This document shows positions 34,361 through 42,122 of a stretch of 64,000 bases of DNA, piece after piece (the first letter of the stretch is position 1; each line of letters opens with the position of its first letter). Under the pieces are notes generated by a model that did not search any database, was not told the origin of the DNA, and was given only the letters and a program-made list of their open reading frames with translations. Position numbers and translations under genes: made by a program. The DNA is from Pigmentiphaga sp. H8 (GTDB taxonomy: Bacteria > Pseudomonadota > Gammaproteobacteria > Burkholderiales > Burkholderiaceae_B): assembly GCF_003854895.1 (NCBI RefSeq), contig NZ_CP033966.1, forward strand, positions 5,084,001-5,148,000, written 5' to 3'.

Positions 34361-35791
34361 TCAGTTTCCGTAGCCGAGTATGGCCTTCACCTCGAGATAT
34401 TCCTCGAATCCGAAGACCCCGAATTCGCGTCCGTTGCCGGACTGCTTGTAGCCGCCGAAGGGCAGGCTGCGATCGAACGGCGCGCCGTTCAGATAGACGC
34501 GACCGGCGCGTATCGCATTGGCCACGCGCCGCGCCCGCTCCAGGTCCGGCGATTGCACGAACCCCGCCAGCCCGAACGGCGTGTCGTTGGCGATGGCGAT
34601 GGCCTCGTCCTCGGTGTCGTAGCCCATGATGGACAGCACCGGGCCGAAGATCTCCTCGCGCGCGATCCGCATGTCGGGCGTGACGTCGCCGAATACCGTC
34701 GGCAGCACGTAGTAGCCGCGCTCGAGCCCCGGCGGGCGGCCGGTGCCGCCGGCGACCAGCGTGGCGCCCTCCTCGATGCCCGACCGGATCAATTGCTGGA
34801 CCTTGTCGAACTGCGCCTGGCTGACCAGCGGGCCCATCGTGCAAGCCGGGTCCATCGGGTCGCCCAGGCGTATCGCCTCCACCGCCTCGCGCGCGGCCGC
34901 GAACGCCTCGCCCTGTCGGTCGCGCGGAATCAGCATGCGTGTGGGCGACTGGCAATTCTGGCCGGCGTTCGTGTTGCACGCGTGCACGCCCGCGATCACC
35001 GCGGCCCGGATGTCGGCGTCGGGCAGGATGATGTTGGCGGACTTGCCGCCCAGCTCCTGCGCCACGCGCTTGACGGTATCGGCCGCCAGCTTGGCCACCT
35101 TCACGCCCGCGCCCGTGGAGCCGGTGAACGACACCATGTCGACCTCGGGATGGCTGGCGATCGCCTCGCCCACGGTCGGCCCGTCGCCGTTGACCAGGTT
35201 GAAGACTCCGGGCGGCAATCCGGCCTCGTGCACGATCCGGGCGAACAGCAGCGAGCTGAGCGGCGCGATCTCGCTGGGCTTGAGGACGACGGTGCAGCCG
35301 GTCGCCAGCGCCGGCGCCACCTTGGACGCCACCTGGTTGAGCGGCCAGTTCCAGGGCGTGATCAGCCCGCAGACGCCGATGGGCTCGCGCCGCACGATGC
35401 CGCTGCCCATGCGTTCCTCGAACGGGTAGTCGGCCAGCACGCGCAACGCCTCCTCGAAGTGGAACAGCGCGACGGTGGCCTGGCGCTCGGTGGAGAACGT
35501 GATGGGCGCGCCCATCTCCAGCGTCATCGCGCGCGCCAGTTCCGGCAGCCGCGCGCGGAAACCGGCGACGATCTTCTCCAGCCAGCCCAGGCGCGCCTGC
35601 ACGCTGGTCGCGGCATAGGCCGGGAACGCCCGCCGCGCGGCGCGCACGGCCCGGTCCACATCCCCGGGCGCGCCCAGGCTGACCCGCGCGAAGCTTTCCT
35701 CGGTGGCCGGATTGATGACCTCCAGGCTATTCGGCTCCAGCGGGTCCACCCAGGCGCCGTCGATATAGAACTTCAACGCATCCATGGTCAT
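34361..35791 (-). CDS. Aldehyde dehydrogenase (NAD(P)+)
   Basis: A 476-residue ALDH-superfamily enzyme. Cofactor and catalytic motifs: ITPWNWPLNQVASKVAPAL (oxyanion Asn), MVSFTGSTGAGVKVAK, general-base Glu in AQELGGKSANIIL, and the nucleophile in NAGQNCQSPTR. REEIFGPVLSIM and SGNGREFGVFGFEEYLE close the protein. ATG 35791 overlaps the Bug receptor stop as ATGA. It would oxidise an aldehyde to the acid that the operon's CoA ligase then activates. Confidence 0.92.
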   Translation of the reverse strand: MTMDALKFYIDGAWVDPLEPNSLEVINPATEESFARVSLGAPGDVDRAVRAARRAFPAYAATSVQARLGWLEKIVAGFRARLPELARAMTLEMGAPITFSTERQATVALFHFEEALRVLADYPFEERMGSGIVRREPIGVCGLITPWNWPLNQVASKVAPALATGCTVVLKPSEIAPLSSLLFARIVHEAGLPPGVFNLVNGDGPTVGEAIASHPEVDMVSFTGSTGAGVKVAKLAADTVKRVAQELGGKSANIILPDADIRAAVIAGVHACNTNAGQNCQSPTRMLIPRDRQGEAFAAAREAVEAIRLGDPMDPACTMGPLVSQAQFDKVQQLIRSGIEEGATLVAGGTGRPPGLERGYYVLPTVFGDVTPDMRIAREEIFGPVLSIMGYDTEDEAIAIANDTPFGLAGFVQSPDLERARRVANAIRAGRVYLNGAPFDRSLPFGGYKQSGNGREFGVFGFEEYLEVKAILGYGN

Positions 35792-36771
35792 TCGATCGAG
35801 ATCCGTGCCGACTTGACGACTTCCTGCCACTTCGTCGCCTCGTTCCTCATCAGTTCGCGCAATTGCTCGGGCGTGCCCGACAGCGGCACCATGCCCAGCG
35901 AGTTCAGCTTGGCCTTGCCTTCCGGCGACGCCGTGTACTTGTTGATCTCGGCATTCAGCGACGACACGATGGACTTCGGCAGGCCGGCGGGCCCCACCAT
36001 GGCGCTCCATACCGTGGCTTCCAGCTTGACGCCCTGTTCGTTGGCCGTCGGCACATCGGGCAGGCCCGGGAACCGGGTCTTGGACATCACCGCCAGCGCC
36101 CTGAGCTTGTTGGCCTGGATATTGGGGATCAGCGACGTCACCGGCGCCACGACCGCCGAAACCGAGCCGCTCATCGCATCCACCATCGCCGGCGAATCGC
36201 CCTTGTACGGAACCGGCTGAAGCTTCGCCCCGGTCTGGATGCTGAGGTACTCGGTGGCGAGGTGGCCGATGGTGCCGTTGCCGGGATTGGAGACCGTCAC
36301 CGCGTTGGCGGACGACTTGCTCAAGGCCACGAACTCGGCCAGCGTGTTCGCTTTCACCGACGGGTTGACCGCGATCACGACCGGGATTTCCCCGACCAGC
36401 GCGATCGGCGTCAGGTCCTTCTCGGCGTCGAACGGCATGGGGTGGTAGAGCGACTTGTTGTTGGCCAGCGGGCCGGACGTGCCGATGCCCAGCGTGTAGC
36501 CGTCCGGCGCGGACTTCGCCACCGCGTCGACGCCGATGTTGCCACCGGCGCCCGAGCGGTTCTCGGCCACGAACTGCTGGCCGTAGTGCGCGCTCAGGCT
36601 TTGTGCCACCTGCCGCCCCACCAGGTCGGAACTGCCGCCGGCGGCGAAGGGCATGATCACGCGGACGGGTTTGCTGGGCCAGGGTCCGTCCGCCTGCGCG
36701 GCGGCCCCCTGCAGGGCAAGTATCAGCGCGGCCAGGGTGGCGCATGCGCGGGGGGATGGGTACGGCTTCAT
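35788..36771 (-). CDS. Bug/TctC family periplasmic solute receptor
   Basis: A 327-residue receptor with a Sec signal peptide ending near residue 28 (GAAAQADG). Loops VRVIMPFAAGGSSDLVG and PVPYKGDSPAMVD. GGAG precedes ATG 36771 (a start 4 codons earlier is possible). First gene of the Bug-ALDH-MaoC-MaoC-ligase-SDR operon, downstream of a 250-base region with two hairpins. Confidence 0.92.
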   Translation of the reverse strand: MKPYPSPRACATLAALILALQGAAAQADGPWPSKPVRVIMPFAAGGSSDLVGRQVAQSLSAHYGQQFVAENRSGAGGNIGVDAVAKSAPDGYTLGIGTSGPLANNKSLYHPMPFDAEKDLTPIALVGEIPVVIAVNPSVKANTLAEFVALSKSSANAVTVSNPGNGTIGHLATEYLSIQTGAKLQPVPYKGDSPAMVDAMSGSVSAVVAPVTSLIPNIQANKLRALAVMSKTRFPGLPDVPTANEQGVKLEATVWSAMVGPAGLPKSIVSSLNAEINKYTASPEGKAKLNSLGMVPLSGTPEQLRELMRNEATKWQEVVKSARISIE

Positions 36772-36806
36772 CGTTGTCTCCATGTGCTGTGTTCAGCGTG
36801 TCGAGA

Positions 36807-36837
36807 AGCCCGCGGAAAGCGGGCTCCGCTTTTTTCG
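36807..36837 (+). terminator. Hairpin followed by T6 (plus-strand terminator shape)
   Basis: AGCCCGC-GGAAA-GCGGGCT then CCGCTTTTTTCG. On the plus strand this is a textbook intrinsic terminator, but every gene nearby is read leftward, so it would only stop antisense transcription. On the minus strand it lies in the 5' leader of the Bug receptor, where it could be a leader hairpin. Confidence 0.5.
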
Positions 36838-36847
36838 ATGAATGCAG

Positions 36848-36881
36848 GCGCTGCGTGTCCGACCTGTCGGACGCGCAGCGC
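36848..36881. repeat. 34-base near-perfect inverted repeat
   Basis: Left arm 36848-36863 and right arm 36866-36881 pair over 16 positions with one mismatch that becomes a G-U pair in RNA. It lies in the 250-base gap between the RraA-like gene and the next operon (36772-37021), which holds no gene. Could be a Rho-dependent or bidirectional terminator stem, or an operator. Confidence 0.5.
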
Positions 36882-37021
36882 TGGAGACGGGAAAGGCTTT
36901 GCCGGTGTCGCCGGGCGCGGCAGGCATGCATGCCGTCTCCGCGAAAGAGGATGCACCCCGGCGTCCCGCGCCATCAAGGCGAGTTTTGGAAGTTTTCGAT
37001 GAGTGAAAAGTTTGAGCGGGC

Positions 37022-37693
37022 TCAGTTTTCCAGCGGCCCGTGCAAGGCCGTGTACTCCGCGGTCGCTTCCTTGAAAGCGCGGGAAAACGATAGTCCTTCC
37101 CGGACCAGCCGGCCCGCGATCCGGTCCCGGCCGGCGATCCAGTCGGCCATGGCCGCGACCCGGTCGAGCCGGTGCGCCGGCACGCAGGCGATCCCGCTGG
37201 CGTCGCCGACGAGCACGTCCATGGGCGCCACGGCAACGCCGTCGATGGCGATGGGGCCGTTGACCCGTTCGATGCGGACCCGGGTGCGGCCGGTCACGGC
37301 CACGCCGTGGCGGACGTGGATGGGAATGCCGGCTTCCCCCAGTTCGTCCACGTCGCGCATGCCGCCGTCGACCACCCAGGCGGCCACGCCGCGCCGCGCG
37401 CTGGCCAGCGCGGCGATGCCGCCGGCCACCGAGACGCGCGCGCCGCCCGCGTCGATCGCGATCACCTGCCCCGCGCCGGCGTGATCGGCATACCGCGCGA
37501 TGTCGAAATCGCCCGGGTCATAGGTTCCGAGCGGCCCCGTCGAAGCCTGTACGGTGAAGGCCGGGCCCGCGAACGAAGCGCCGCGACGGATGGCGGGCAG
37601 CCCGGTAATGGTGCCGGCCACGCCCAGCATGTCCAGCACCGCGCACACGGTGCTGGCGCCGGCGGACCGGAGGCGCTGATGGATGTCCTGCAT
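37022..37693 (-). CDS. RraA-like / 4-hydroxy-4-methyl-2-oxoglutarate aldolase family protein
   Basis: A 223-residue protein of the RraA fold. ASTVCAVLDMLGVAGT near the start, the central VVDGGMRDVDELGEAGIPIH with the metal/substrate Arg-Asp pair, and PMDVLVGDASGIACVP near 170. Class II HMG/CHA aldolases of this family split 4-carboxy-4-hydroxy-2-oxoacids to pyruvate. GGAG is 9 bases before ATG 37693; a start seven codons earlier is possible. Last gene of a leftward operon with an HpcH aldolase, which supports a catabolic aldolase role over RNase E regulation. Confidence 0.83.
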   Translation of the reverse strand: MQDIHQRLRSAGASTVCAVLDMLGVAGTITGLPAIRRGASFAGPAFTVQASTGPLGTYDPGDFDIARYADHAGAGQVIAIDAGGARVSVAGGIAALASARRGVAAWVVDGGMRDVDELGEAGIPIHVRHGVAVTGRTRVRIERVNGPIAIDGVAVAPMDVLVGDASGIACVPAHRLDRVAAMADWIAGRDRIAGRLVREGLSFSRAFKEATAEYTALHGPLEN

Positions 37694-37720
37694 GGCGTTC
37701 TTCTCCTCGTCCATGGTCGT

Positions 37721-38512
37721 TCAGCCCTGAAGTTCCAGCGACGCGCGCACCTTGGCGGCCTGTGCGCGGGCGGCGCCCAGCAGATAGCCGAGGTCGCTGC
37801 CCACCACGAAGAAGCGGGCCTGCTCCTGCGTGACGTAGCGCCGGATGAACTCCGGCTCGTAGCACCCGCCCACGCCCAGCACCTTGCCATGGGCGGCGCA
37901 GGCGCGCGACACGCGCGCGATGGCCTGGGCGACGGCCGGCGCGCCCACTTCGCCCGGAATGCCCATCTCGGCGGACAGATCCTGGGTACCCACGTGCAGG
38001 ATGTCTATGCCGGGCACGGCGGCGATTTCCTCGCATCGCTCGATGGCCTGGGGCGTCTCCAGCATGACGGCGATCAGCGTCTCGCGGTTCACGAAATCCA
38101 TCAGCTCGCGAGGATCGTGGCTGGCGAATTCCACATGGGGCAGGCCATAGGCCATGGAGCGGTGGCCGGCCGGCGCATAGCGGCAGATGTCGACGATGTG
38201 CCGCGCCTCGTCGGCGTTCTCCACGTGGGGAAAGACCAGGCCCTGCGCGCCGCTGTCCAGCGCATGGATGGCGTGGACGCGCTCCAGGTTGGGCGTGCGC
38301 ACGATGGGCGCGATGCCCGAGCCCAGGGCGGCCTGGCAGATCTGGCTCACGACGTCCGCCGGCACGGGGGTGTGTTCCGTATCGATGAACAGGAAATCGT
38401 AGCCCGCCGTCTTCATGATGCGCGCGATGTCCACGGTGCGGGCCTGGCGGACCGCGACACCCAGCACGGTCTGCGAGGCGGCGAGTTTCTTGACGAGAGG
38501 ATTGGGAATCAT
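37721..38512 (-). CDS. HpcH/HpaI-type class II aldolase
   Basis: A 263-residue metal-dependent aldolase. Motifs: FLFIDTEHTPVPADVVSQIC, PIVRTPNLERVHAIHALDSG, GAQGLVFPHVENADEA, the metal Glu in MLETPQAIERC and Asp in LHVGTQDLSAEMG, and GVGGCYEPEFIRRYV. Family members cleave 4-hydroxy-2-oxoacids (or 2-dehydro-3-deoxy acids) to pyruvate plus an aldehyde. Neighbours are a TPP enzyme and the RraA-like aldolase. Shine-Dalgarno sequence is weak (AGAG). Confidence 0.88.
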   Translation of the reverse strand: MIPNPLVKKLAASQTVLGVAVRQARTVDIARIMKTAGYDFLFIDTEHTPVPADVVSQICQAALGSGIAPIVRTPNLERVHAIHALDSGAQGLVFPHVENADEARHIVDICRYAPAGHRSMAYGLPHVEFASHDPRELMDFVNRETLIAVMLETPQAIERCEEIAAVPGIDILHVGTQDLSAEMGIPGEVGAPAVAQAIARVSRACAAHGKVLGVGGCYEPEFIRRYVTQEQARFFVVGSDLGYLLGAARAQAAKVRASLELQG

Positions 38513-38529
38513 GGTGACGCTCTTGGAAT

Positions 38530-40251
38530 CTAGGGTTGGGAAGAATGCTGCCGCGCCGCGCCCAGCGCGCGGTCGCGGACGGCGGACAGCCGGCTCTGGG
38601 CGCTGAGGTGCTCGATGTCCGTGGGCAGCTCGATCAGGCTCGGCACGCCGGCTTCCAGCGCGCGCCGCAGCGCCGGCGCGAAGTCCTCGTGGCGCGGGAC
38701 CCGCTCGGCGGCCAGGCCGAACGAACGGGCCAGCGCCACGAAGTCCGGATTGCCGATGTCGGTCGCGTAGACCCGCCCGGGAAAGCGGCGCTCCTGGTGG
38801 GCGCGGATCGTGCCGTACGAACCGTTCGCCACGACCACGATGACGATGGCGGCGTTGTACCGGACGGCCGTCTCCAGTTCCTGGACGTTCATCAGGAAGC
38901 AGCCATCGCCCGCCAGGCACACCACCTGACGCCCCGGTTCGTGGATCTTGGCGGCGATGGCCGCGGGCAGGCCGTAGCCCATGGCGCCGTTCAGCGGCGC
39001 GAGCTGGCCGCGGAAGTGCTTGTACCGATAGTGCCGATGCAGCCACGTCGTATAGTTGCCGGCACCGTTGGTCACGATGGCATCCGGCGCGAGTTCCTGA
39101 TCCAGCGCCGCCACCACCTGGGCCATGTCCACCGTGCCGCCTTCGCGCGTGGGCGCGAGGAAACGCTGATAGTCGGAACGGGCCCCCCGGGTCCAGTCCT
39201 GCCAGGGCGGAGCATCCGGAAACGAGGCTTCGCGAGCCGCCAGCGCCGCGCGCAAGAAGGACTCCGGCGTCGCGGGCACGAGCACGTCGGCCTGGTAGAC
39301 GCGGCCCAGCTCATCGACGTCGGCATGCACGTGGATCATCCGCTGCTTCGGCCGAGGCACGTCGACCAGCCGATAGCCGCCGGTCAGGGCTTCCGACAGC
39401 CGGCCCCCCAGCACCAGCAGCAGATCGCTGTCGCGCACGCGGGCCGCCAGCGACGGGTTGGTGGACAGCCCCAGGTCCCCGGCATAGCTGTCGTGGCGGT
39501 TGTCCAGATAGTCCTGGCAGCGGAACTCGGCCACCACGGGCAGTTGCAAGGCGCGCGCGAAATCGGCCAGCGCCCGCGAGGCCGGCGCGCTCCACCCGCC
39601 GCCGCCGACGACCAGCAGGGGCTTGCGGCTGCGCGCCAGTTCGCCGTACACGTCGGCGATGGCGGCCGCCGTCGGTTCGATGTCGAACCGCGACCACGTC
39701 CGCGTCGCGGCGACGGGACCGGAAACACGCGCTTCCAGCACGTCTTCCGGCAGCGCCACCACGACCGGCCCGGGCCGGCCGCCGGCCGCGACCTGGAAAG
39801 CGCGGGCGACGATCTCGGGCAGCCGGGCCGGGTCGTCCACCTGGGCCACCCATTTCGCCATGCTGCCGAACATGGCGCGGTAATCGACCTCCTGGAAGGC
39901 GCCGCGCCCCATGTGCCCGCGCGCGACCTGTCCGACGAACAGCACCAGCGGCGTCTCGTCCTCGTGCGCCGTATGCACGGCGATGCTGGCATGCGTCGCG
40001 CCGGGCCCGCGCGTGACGAAGCACACGCCCGGCTTGCCGGTCAGCTTGCCGTAGGCCTCGGCCATGTTGGCGGCCCCCGCCTCGTGGCGGCACACGATCA
40101 GGCGCAGCCGCTCGCGCTGCTCGAACAGCGCATCCAGGGCATCCAGATAGCTTTCGCCCGGCACGCAGAAAGCCAGGTCCACCTGCTGCTCGATCAGGCA
40201 GCGCACCAGCAGCTCGCCGCCGCTCGGCGATGCCGTCGCGGATTCGTTCAT
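38530..40251 (-). CDS. Thiamine-diphosphate-dependent enzyme, acetolactate synthase-like
   Basis: A 573-residue three-domain TPP enzyme. PYR domain: AFCVPGESYLDALDALFEQ and the cofactor-activating Glu in CRHEAGAANMAEAYG. Central domain near 190-330. PP domain: AMGYGLPAAIAAK, GDGCFLMNVQELETA, and VANGSYGTIRAHQ, where Asn-Gly stands for the usual Asn-Asn. Could be a 2-oxoacid decarboxylase, lyase or carboligase. An anabolic acetolactate synthase is unlikely since no small subunit gene is present and the neighbours are aldolases. ATG 40251 is preferred; ATG 40266 overlaps the SDR stop. Confidence 0.87.
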   Translation of the reverse strand: MNESATASPSGGELLVRCLIEQQVDLAFCVPGESYLDALDALFEQRERLRLIVCRHEAGAANMAEAYGKLTGKPGVCFVTRGPGATHASIAVHTAHEDETPLVLFVGQVARGHMGRGAFQEVDYRAMFGSMAKWVAQVDDPARLPEIVARAFQVAAGGRPGPVVVALPEDVLEARVSGPVAATRTWSRFDIEPTAAAIADVYGELARSRKPLLVVGGGGWSAPASRALADFARALQLPVVAEFRCQDYLDNRHDSYAGDLGLSTNPSLAARVRDSDLLLVLGGRLSEALTGGYRLVDVPRPKQRMIHVHADVDELGRVYQADVLVPATPESFLRAALAAREASFPDAPPWQDWTRGARSDYQRFLAPTREGGTVDMAQVVAALDQELAPDAIVTNGAGNYTTWLHRHYRYKHFRGQLAPLNGAMGYGLPAAIAAKIHEPGRQVVCLAGDGCFLMNVQELETAVRYNAAIVIVVVANGSYGTIRAHQERRFPGRVYATDIGNPDFVALARSFGLAAERVPRHEDFAPALRRALEAGVPSLIELPTDIEHLSAQSRLSAVRDRALGAARQHSSQP

Positions 40252-40265
40252 CGCATCCTTCTCCA

Positions 40266-41045
40266 TCAGATATGGGTCCCACCGTCGATGACGTGCTTGC
40301 GCCCCGTCACATAGCCTGCCTGCGCGCCGCACAGGAACGCGCAGAAGGCGCCGAGCTCCTGCGGACGGCCCGGCCGCCGCACGGGAATCGACGCCACGCG
40401 GCGCGCGCGCAATTCGTCGGCGCCGATGCCCAGGTTGGCGGCCTCGGCCGCCAGGTTCTCGCGCAGCCGCTGCGTCTCGATGCTGTGCGGCAGCAGATGG
40501 TTCACCGTCACGCCGTGAGGCGCGACCTCGCGCGCGAGCAGGTCGCAGAAGGCGATCAGCGCCGCGCGCGGCGACACCGACAACGCGAACCCGGAGCGCG
40601 GGCTCAGCACCGCGGCGGACGAGATGTTGACGATGCGGCCAAAGCCCCGCGCGCGCATCTCGCCCACGCAGGCGCCGATCAGGGCCACCGGACCATGGAA
40701 CAGGCCGTTCATGGCCGCTTCCCACAACTCGCCTTCGATGCCGGTCGCGTCGTGCCGCACGGGCGGTCCGCCGCCATTGGCGACGAGGATGTCCGGAACG
40801 CCGGTGCGGCGCGGCAGCTCGCCGCACGCCCGCGGATCCGACAGGTCGGCGACGACGGTCTTCACCACCGCCCGCGCGCCGGCCACGCCGGCGATGTGCC
40901 GCGCCGCGGCCTCCAGCCGGGCCTGGTCGCGCCCCACGATGGTGACCTCCACGCCCTCGCCGGCCAGCGCCTCGGCGCAGGCCAGTCCGAGGCCGCTGCT
41001 GGCCGCGCACACGACGGCGCGGCGTCCTTGAAGACCGAGATCCAT
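40266..41045 (-). CDS. Divergent SDR family protein lacking Tyr-x3-Lys
   Basis: A 259-residue Rossmann protein of the SDR fold: ASSGLGLACAEALAGEG cofactor motif, VANGGGPP, NISSAAVLSPRSGFALS, and VNHLLPHSIETQRL. At the place of the catalytic YxxxK it reads ALSVSPRAALIAF, so the Tyr and Lys are replaced (an Arg occupies the Lys region). An SDR subgroup with LSN..R at this site is known to me from annotation practice. Starts 2 bases after the Bug receptor gene. May use a different chemistry or be non-catalytic. Confidence 0.83.
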   Translation of the reverse strand: MDLGLQGRRAVVCAASSGLGLACAEALAGEGVEVTIVGRDQARLEAAARHIAGVAGARAVVKTVVADLSDPRACGELPRRTGVPDILVANGGGPPVRHDATGIEGELWEAAMNGLFHGPVALIGACVGEMRARGFGRIVNISSAAVLSPRSGFALSVSPRAALIAFCDLLAREVAPHGVTVNHLLPHSIETQRLRENLAAEAANLGIGADELRARRVASIPVRRPGRPQELGAFCAFLCGAQAGYVTGRKHVIDGGTHI

Positions 41046-41047
41046 GC

Positions 41048-42013
41048 CTATTCCACCTTCAGGTTGGCATCCCGGACGATCTGCAGGTACTTGGCCTGCT
41101 CCCGCTCCACGAACGCGCGGGTCTCGTCCGGCGACGCCGGGACCGGCACCGCGCCCACGTCCAGCAGCCGCTTGCGCACCGGCTCGGAGGCCAGGATGCG
41201 GGCCGACTCGGCGGCCAGGCGCTTGACGACGGGACGCGGCGTGCCCTTGAGCACCGCGATCGTGTTCCACACGCCCACGTCGTAGTCGGCGTATCCGGAT
41301 TCCGCGATGGTCGGCAGGTCCGGCAGCGCGGGCAGGCGCTGGGGCGTCGACACCGCCAGGGCGCGCAGCTTCCCGGACTGGATGTACGGCAGGGTGGTCG
41401 TCACGGGATCGATCATGAAATCGAGCTGCCCGGCGATCAGGTCGGTGATCGACTGCGAACTGCCCCGATAGGGCACGTGCACCGCCCGGAACCCGGCCCG
41501 CGCGGCGAATATCTCGACCGCCAGATGCGGCGCCGAACCGATGCCCGACGAGCCGTAGGACAGCTTGCCCGGATTCCTCTTCGCGTGGTCCACGAGTTCG
41601 GCCACCGTGCGTATCGGCGACTTCGCGTTCACGACCAGCAACTGCGGCACGGTGGTCAGCATGGTCACGTAGTCCACGTCGCCCGGGGCATAGCGCAGGT
41701 TCGGCAGCAGCGCGGGGTTGATGGCCTGGGTGCCTATCGTCGCCAGCATCAGGGTGTAGCCGTCCGGCGCCGCCTGCTTGACCGCATCCATCGCCACCGC
41801 GCCGGCCGCGCCCGTCTTGTTCTCCACCACCACCGTCTGCCCCAGCCCCTTGGCCAGCTCGCTGGCATAGATCCGCGCCACCAGGTCGGTAACGCCGCCG
41901 GCCGAGAACGGAACGATCAGGCGCAAGGCCCGGTCCGGGTAGTCCTGGGCCTGCGCGGGATGGTGGATCACGGCCCATGCGCCAAGCATGACGAGTACCC
42001 GGATGAAAGCCAT
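41048..42013 (-). CDS. Bug/TctC family periplasmic solute receptor
   Basis: A 321-residue receptor with a signal peptide to about residue 22 (HHPAQAQDYP). Loops LRLIVPFSAGGVTDLVA and HVPYRGSSQSITD. First gene of the operon running through SDR, TPP enzyme and two aldolases, and divergent from a LysR regulator. Confidence 0.92.
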   Translation of the reverse strand: MAFIRVLVMLGAWAVIHHPAQAQDYPDRALRLIVPFSAGGVTDLVARIYASELAKGLGQTVVVENKTGAAGAVAMDAVKQAAPDGYTLMLATIGTQAINPALLPNLRYAPGDVDYVTMLTTVPQLLVVNAKSPIRTVAELVDHAKRNPGKLSYGSSGIGSAPHLAVEIFAARAGFRAVHVPYRGSSQSITDLIAGQLDFMIDPVTTTLPYIQSGKLRALAVSTPQRLPALPDLPTIAESGYADYDVGVWNTIAVLKGTPRPVVKRLAAESARILASEPVRKRLLDVGAVPVPASPDETRAFVEREQAKYLQIVRDANLKVE

Positions 42014-42073
42014 GGCATGTCTCCTGTGCTTTGTGTTGTGGCTCCACTCTACTGGGCTGCACTCCAGTCATGC

Positions 42074-42087
42074 ATACAAGTTCGTAT
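42074..42087. promoter_or_regulatory. Dyad ATAC-N6-GTAT
   Basis: ATAC-AAGTTC-GTAT in the 109-base region between the Bug operon and the LysR gene. Its core and spacing match the TetR-type operator at 6123-6144 (CATAC-N6-GTAT). It could instead be a LysR-type site, which often has a short interrupted dyad. Confidence 0.45.
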
Positions 42088-42092
42088 ACTTA

Positions 42093-42110
42093 TTATTCAT
42101 AATCGAATAA
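42093..42110. promoter_or_regulatory. Dyad TTATTC-N6-GAATAA
   Basis: Perfect 6-bp arms, 12 bases before the LysR GTG start and 80 bases before the Bug start. Position suits an autoregulatory LysR site. The region is AT-rich and probably holds both promoters. Confidence 0.5.
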
Positions 42111-42122
42111 GGAGCGCCGGCC

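Noticed and set aside
32819..36220. A 1133-codon open frame on the plus strand
   Set aside because: It runs antisense to MaoC, aldehyde dehydrogenase and Bug genes whose motifs are unambiguous; long antisense frames are expected at this GC content. Its translation is rich in Arg/His/Ala/Gly with no family motif.
38530..40251. Biosynthetic acetolactate synthase (ilvB/ilvI)
   Set aside because: No small-subunit gene or other ilv genes nearby; neighbours are aldolases, an SDR and a solute receptor.
40266..42071. Extended SDR protein of about 600 residues
   Set aside because: The upstream extension is the shifted frame of the Bug receptor gene; the SDR starts at 41045 immediately after the receptor stop.
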